DNA of 15,678 nucleotides, from assembly GCA_039810005.1 (NCBI GenBank), contig JBDHWD010000074.1, positions 1-15,678 of the forward strand, read 5' to 3'. Under the pieces are notes generated by a model that saw only the letters and a program-made list of their open reading frames with translations, was not told the origin of the DNA and ran no database searches. Below are positions 12,667 to 15,678 of the stretch, piece by piece. This DNA comes from JAMLIA01 sp039810005. GTDB lineage: Bacteria > Chloroflexota > Chloroflexia > Thermomicrobiales > CFX8. How positions within the stretch are numbered: the stretch's first letter is position 1; each line of letters opens with the position of its first letter. Position numbers and translations under genes: made by a program.

Positions 12667-13935
12667 ATGTCAATCATCTCAGCCGTATTCCGCCGTGGTC
12701 TGGCTTTTGGATCGCGGTACGGAATCTTCATCTGGCTCACACTCTTCCTGGGGCTGACCGTCGCGTTTATTTCCCGCCAGCGGTCTGAAATTCAGCAGAT
12801 TGGGACGGCGCTGTCAGCTGCTGATGCGCGCTGGTTGGTCGGCATCGCCCTCTTCCAGCTCATCACCCTGGCCCTCGCTGGCCTGACCTACAAGGTGATC
12901 CTGCGGCGGCTGGGTCACGAGATGCGCCTCCATCAGCTCGTCGATCTGCACCTCCAGCGCCACGTCGTCGGGACGCTTACTCCGGTTGGCGGTCCTGCGT
13001 CCGTCTATGTCCTGATTCGCAACCTCGGCCGGCGCGGCATTCCTGCCAATGACGCTCTGCTGACGACGACGCTACGCAGTGCCACCGGCTACGCCTCGTT
13101 CGTCCTGCTGCTGGTCCCGACCTTCCTGATCCACCGTCCGTCCGGCATCGCGCTGATCGGCGCTGCTGTCCTCTTCGGCATGCTCGTCGTCCTGCTGACG
13201 ACGATCACGCTGCTTCTGCGCAGCGGACAGCATGGCCACCCGCGCTTCCTGCCCAACCGGCTCATCGGGTTCGTCGACAATGCGCGCCACTATCAGATTC
13301 GCCCGCGTGATCTGCTGGCCCCGTTCTCGGTCGGACTGCTCTACAACCTGGCCAACGCCGCCGGTCTGTTTATCGCGCTCCGGGCGATGCATCAGGACGT
13401 GTCTCCGGCGATCGTGCTGGTTGGCTTCACCGCCGGCACGATGTTCAGCATCGTCGCGCCAGTCTTCCAGGGCATCGGTCTCGTTGAGGTCTCAATGGCT
13501 GTTGCGCTGCAGCAGATGGGCGTGCCGGTTCCGGCCGCCGTTGGTGCGGCATTGCTGTTCCGGCTCGGCGATCTCTGGCTGCCGCTCCTGCTCGGTCTGG
13601 TCGTGCAGGCTGGCCGGCAGAATCTCGTGCGCAACACCGCCTCGCGCCTGCCGCAGGTCGCCGTCGCCATTCTCGGTCTCGGCGCACTGATCGCCGGTGC
13701 CAGCGACGGTACGATCCTGCCGGTCTTCGGCTCCGGTTCGGCGCTTGGCCCGGAAGACCTCCTCTCGCTGCTCGTTGCAGTTGGCGGCGCAGGCAGCCTC
13801 GTCTGGGCCTTCAGCCACTGGCGCGCCAGCGAGCGGCTCCGACAGGTCGCCGTCGGCCACCTGGCCGTCGTCCTGCCCGTCGTCGGGCTCCTCTATATCC
13901 CCAGCGTGGTCGGGGCAATCAGCCTGTTTGGGTAG
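12667..13935 (+). CDS. LPG-synthase transmembrane / AglD flippase-like membrane protein
   Basis: This 422-residue integral membrane protein has about 10-12 hydrophobic spans and belongs to the UPF0104 / lysylphosphatidylglycerol-synthase TM family (the flippase part of MprF, AglD-like). Typical marks are LTPVGGPASVYVLIRNLGRRG after the first helices, a basic loop around residues 195-225, and the late stretch IVAPVFQGIGLVEVSMAVAL. No C-terminal tRNA-dependent transferase domain follows, so it is a stand-alone flippase-like domain. The start is uncertain: the frame is open to 12433 with ATG at 12433, 12595 and 12667. I chose 12667 because the protein family begins with a short basic head before TM1 (MSIISAVFRRGL), but no good ribosome site precedes any of these. 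The next gene is a lipid phosphotransferase-like fusion, suggesting a lipid-related role. Confidence 0.85.
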   Translation: MSIISAVFRRGLAFGSRYGIFIWLTLFLGLTVAFISRQRSEIQQIGTALSAADARWLVGIALFQLITLALAGLTYKVILRRLGHEMRLHQLVDLHLQRHVVGTLTPVGGPASVYVLIRNLGRRGIPANDALLTTTLRSATGYASFVLLLVPTFLIHRPSGIALIGAAVLFGMLVVLLTTITLLLRSGQHGHPRFLPNRLIGFVDNARHYQIRPRDLLAPFSVGLLYNLANAAGLFIALRAMHQDVSPAIVLVGFTAGTMFSIVAPVFQGIGLVEVSMAVALQQMGVPVPAAVGAALLFRLGDLWLPLLLGLVVQAGRQNLVRNTASRLPQVAVAILGLGALIAGASDGTILPVFGSGSALGPEDLLSLLVAVGGAGSLVWAFSHWRASERLRQVAVGHLAVVLPVVGLLYIPSVVGAISLFG

Positions 13936-13951
13936 AATCCACTGGGCGCAT

Positions 13952-14009
13952 AGCTCAGGTGATACTCGTTGAGGCCGTGGCCGGCGCGCTTGTTCGCTGC
14001 GCCTGAGCT
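13952..14009 (+). terminator. Long imperfect hairpin between the flippase-like and PAP2-GDPD genes
   Basis: AGCTCAGG (13952-13959) pairs perfectly with CCTGAGCT (14002-14009), 16 bases after the flippase-like stop. The 42-base interior holds a smaller stem GGCC-GT-GGCC (13973-13982). TTCTCATCG follows, with few T residues. It may end the upstream transcript or be part of the leader of the next gene. Confidence 0.4.
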
Positions 14010-14023
14010 TCTCATCGCAGCAC

Positions 14024-14041
14024 GACATCACTGCTGATGTC
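14024..14041 (+). other. Perfect 7-bp hairpin in the PAP2-GDPD leader
   Basis: GACATCA-CTGC-TGATGTC forms a perfect 7-bp stem with a tetraloop, 28 bases before the start codon of the next gene. It could be an operator palindrome or an RNA stem affecting translation. Confidence 0.45.
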
Positions 14042-14069
14042 CTCTACTACCCAGCCGGAGAGACTGCTT

Positions 14070-15678
14070 ATGCCCGCTATTTCTCTGAACCCGCTCGACT
14101 GGAACACCGGCGTCTACGCAGTCCTGATGGTTGCCTGCCTGGTTGTGCGCTGGATGATCCCCGCGTCGCACCAGCGCTCGGTGCGCCTCGTCCGCGAGGT
14201 CCTGATGATCGCTCCGGCGGCGCTGTTCTATTTCCTCGTCCGCGGACTCGTCCACGCGCGTGGTGATGTCGCGATCGAGCACGCGCATCAGCTGATCGAC
14301 TTTGAGAAGGCGCTCGGCATCTTCCACGAGCCGCAGCTGCAGAGCTACATCATCGGGCACGAGTGGTTGGTCGATTTCGTCAACTGGATCTACATCTGGG
14401 GGCACTGGCCATTCCTGGCCGCCGTCTTTGCCTGGATCGTGATCGCTCACCCGCGTGCCTATCCGAAGTACCGCAACACGATGTTCCTCTCCGGCCTGAT
14501 CGGCATGGCCATCTTCGCGCTGCATCCGGTTGCGCCGCCCCGGCTGGTGCCCGGCTTCGGCTTCATCGACACGGTGACGCAGCAATCGAACTCCTACCGC
14601 GTCTTCCAGCCACCCTCGCTGACTAACCCCTATGCGGCGTTCCCCAGCCTCCATTTCGGCTGGGACCTGCTCGTTGGCATGGCCGTCTTCTTCGAGGCGC
14701 GCCGCTGGTGGACCCGCGCGATCGGCGTCATCATGCCGGTCCTGATGTACATCGCCATCGTCCTGACCGCGAACCACTACATTATCGACGGCATTGTCGG
14801 CGGCATCATCGTCGTTAGTAGCTATCTCTTCGTGACCCGCGTCGCGCCGGTCTGGCAGCGTGCCATTATCCCGACCGCGCCGCCCAGCCGCGCTCCCTCG
14901 CCCGCAACGAACCTTGGTGCAGCGGTGGCGTCGTCAATCGTCAGCAGCAACGGCGATCACCCGTCGCGAGCGCCGGCCGTCGCCGTCGCCGCGCGTCGCG
15001 ACATCCGCGCTGCGACCGATCTGCTCCCGCGTCCCTTCGTCGTTGCCCATCGCTACGGCAACACAGCCGCCGGCGTGCAGGCTGCCGAAGCCGCCCGGTC
15101 GGACCTGATTGAGGCGGATGTCTGGCTGCACAATGGCCAGCTCGAAGTCCGCCACTCCAAGACAGCCGGCCCGATACCGGTCCTCTGGGATCGCTGGTCG
15201 CTTGAGAGTGCACGCGCGCCACGCTACACGTTCGATCAATTACTGGATGGTCTCGCGCCCGGTACGCGGCTACTGGTTGACCTGAAGCGCGGTGCCCCCG
15301 GCCTTCCGGCCGCGATTGTCGAGGCCTACCGCAAGGTCAGCGGCGACGAGCCACTCCTCGTCTGCTCGCAGGACTGGCGACTGCTCGACGAGTTCCGCGC
15401 CTACGATCAGGTCACTGTCGTCCACTCCATCGGCGGCCTGCGCCAGCTCGATCGTGTCTGGCCGCGCCTGGAGCGCGCCGACCACGACGCCGTCTCGATC
15501 CACTATCGCCTGCTCAGCGCCGAAATTGTCGATGCGCTCAAGGAACGTGTTTCAACTGTCATCACCTGGCCGATCAACAGCCAGTCGCGCATGGACGAAG
15601 TCCTCGCCTGGGGCGTCGACGGCTTCACCAGCGACAACCTCGCGCTCATCCAGCAGTTTGTCGACGAGCGCGACGGGG
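14070..15678 (+). CDS. PAP2/inositolphosphotransferase-like membrane domain fused to GDPD-like domain (3' end outside window)
   Basis: The frame is open from ATG 14070 (GGAGAG seven bases before) to the window edge, 536 codons. Residues 1-265 are a membrane domain with about six spans and the PAP2_3 (Aur1/Ipt1-like) motifs HPVAPPRL (His152), YAAFPSLHFGW (His195) and ANHYIIDGIVGG (His236, Asp240), the phosphate-transfer triad. A Pro/Ser/Ala linker (about 270-318) leads to a glycerophosphodiester phosphodiesterase-like TIM barrel: AHRYGN (His327, Arg328), EADVW (Glu348, Asp350), RHSK (His362), LVDLK (Asp404, Lys406) and the closing WGVDGFTSDN. Compared with usual GDPDs, HD has become HS and ExK has become DxK, so activity may be altered. 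The family suggests transfer or removal of phospholipid head groups at the membrane. The neighbour upstream is a flippase-like protein. Confidence 0.87.
   Translation, partial: MPAISLNPLDWNTGVYAVLMVACLVVRWMIPASHQRSVRLVREVLMIAPAALFYFLVRGLVHARGDVAIEHAHQLIDFEKALGIFHEPQLQSYIIGHEWLVDFVNWIYIWGHWPFLAAVFAWIVIAHPRAYPKYRNTMFLSGLIGMAIFALHPVAPPRLVPGFGFIDTVTQQSNSYRVFQPPSLTNPYAAFPSLHFGWDLLVGMAVFFEARRWWTRAIGVIMPVLMYIAIVLTANHYIIDGIVGGIIVVSSYLFVTRVAPVWQRAIIPTAPPSRAPSPATNLGAAVASSIVSSNGDHPSRAPAVAVAARRDIRAATDLLPRPFVVAHRYGNTAAGVQAAEAARSDLIEADVWLHNGQLEVRHSKTAGPIPVLWDRWSLESARAPRYTFDQLLDGLAPGTRLLVDLKRGAPGLPAAIVEAYRKVSGDEPLLVCSQDWRLLDEFRAYDQVTVVHSIGGLRQLDRVWPRLERADHDAVSIHYRLLSAEIVDALKERVSTVITWPINSQSRMDEVLAWGVDGFTSDNLALIQQFVDERDG

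Noticed and set aside
13944..14005. tRNA-like stretch GGGCGCATAGCTCAG with a distant TGCGCC
   Set aside because: The start resembles a tRNA 5' end, but no matching D, anticodon and T arms can be drawn; the segment folds better as a simple long hairpin (13952-14009).
1..15678. Prophage, transposon or integrated element
   Set aside because: No transposase, integrase, phage structural gene, tRNA-based attachment site or clear change in base composition was seen.

Overview
The window is high-GC bacterial DNA with compact genes on both strands. The mix of genes points to the phylum Chloroflexota, possibly class Thermomicrobia. This placement is an inference from gene content and the style of the intergenic palindromes; no rRNA or other marker gene is present.

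Minus-strand half (1-7808). A 12-TM MFS exporter runs off the left edge. Next comes a zinc-ribbon, single-span membrane protein. Then follows a small operon of a CsoR/CstR-family repressor, a DUF302 protein and a possible 29-residue membrane peptide, with a GTACCC/GGGTAC operator in front of the repressor. After a repeat-bearing, gene-free stretch comes the centrepiece: a three-gene operon reading cysM, a JAMM peptidase (Mec-like), then one 486-residue protein in which a CysO-type sulfur carrier, a MoeB/ThiF-type E1 and a rhodanese domain are fused. Together these genes encode every protein step of the CysO-thiocarboxylate route to cysteine known from Mycobacterium tuberculosis, but with CysO and MoeZ in one chain. 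The carrier's Gly-Gly end lies inside the chain, so the neighbouring JAMM peptidase is the obvious candidate to release it. The cysM leader holds an unusual set of repeats that could form two alternative hairpins. A DinB-like protein ends this half.

Plus-strand half (7982-15678). A LHPP/NagD-type HAD phosphatase is followed by a cluster of CCCCTCTCC/GGAGAGGGG palindromes related to those near 3.6-3.8 kb. A good promoter then leads into a 14-TM drug exporter overlapping a TetR regulator by 4 bases. Next are a PPP-type metallophosphatase, a membrane protein of the LPG-synthase/AglD flippase-like family, and a gene running off the right edge that fuses a PAP2/inositolphosphotransferase-like membrane domain to a glycerophosphodiesterase-like domain. 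The last two suggest a membrane-lipid function.

The most noteworthy items are the fused CysO-MoeZ next to its peptidase and CysM, the CsoR-family regulator with Trp where the metal-binding His normally sits, the PAP2-GDPD fusion with altered catalytic residues, and the possible RNA switch before cysM.
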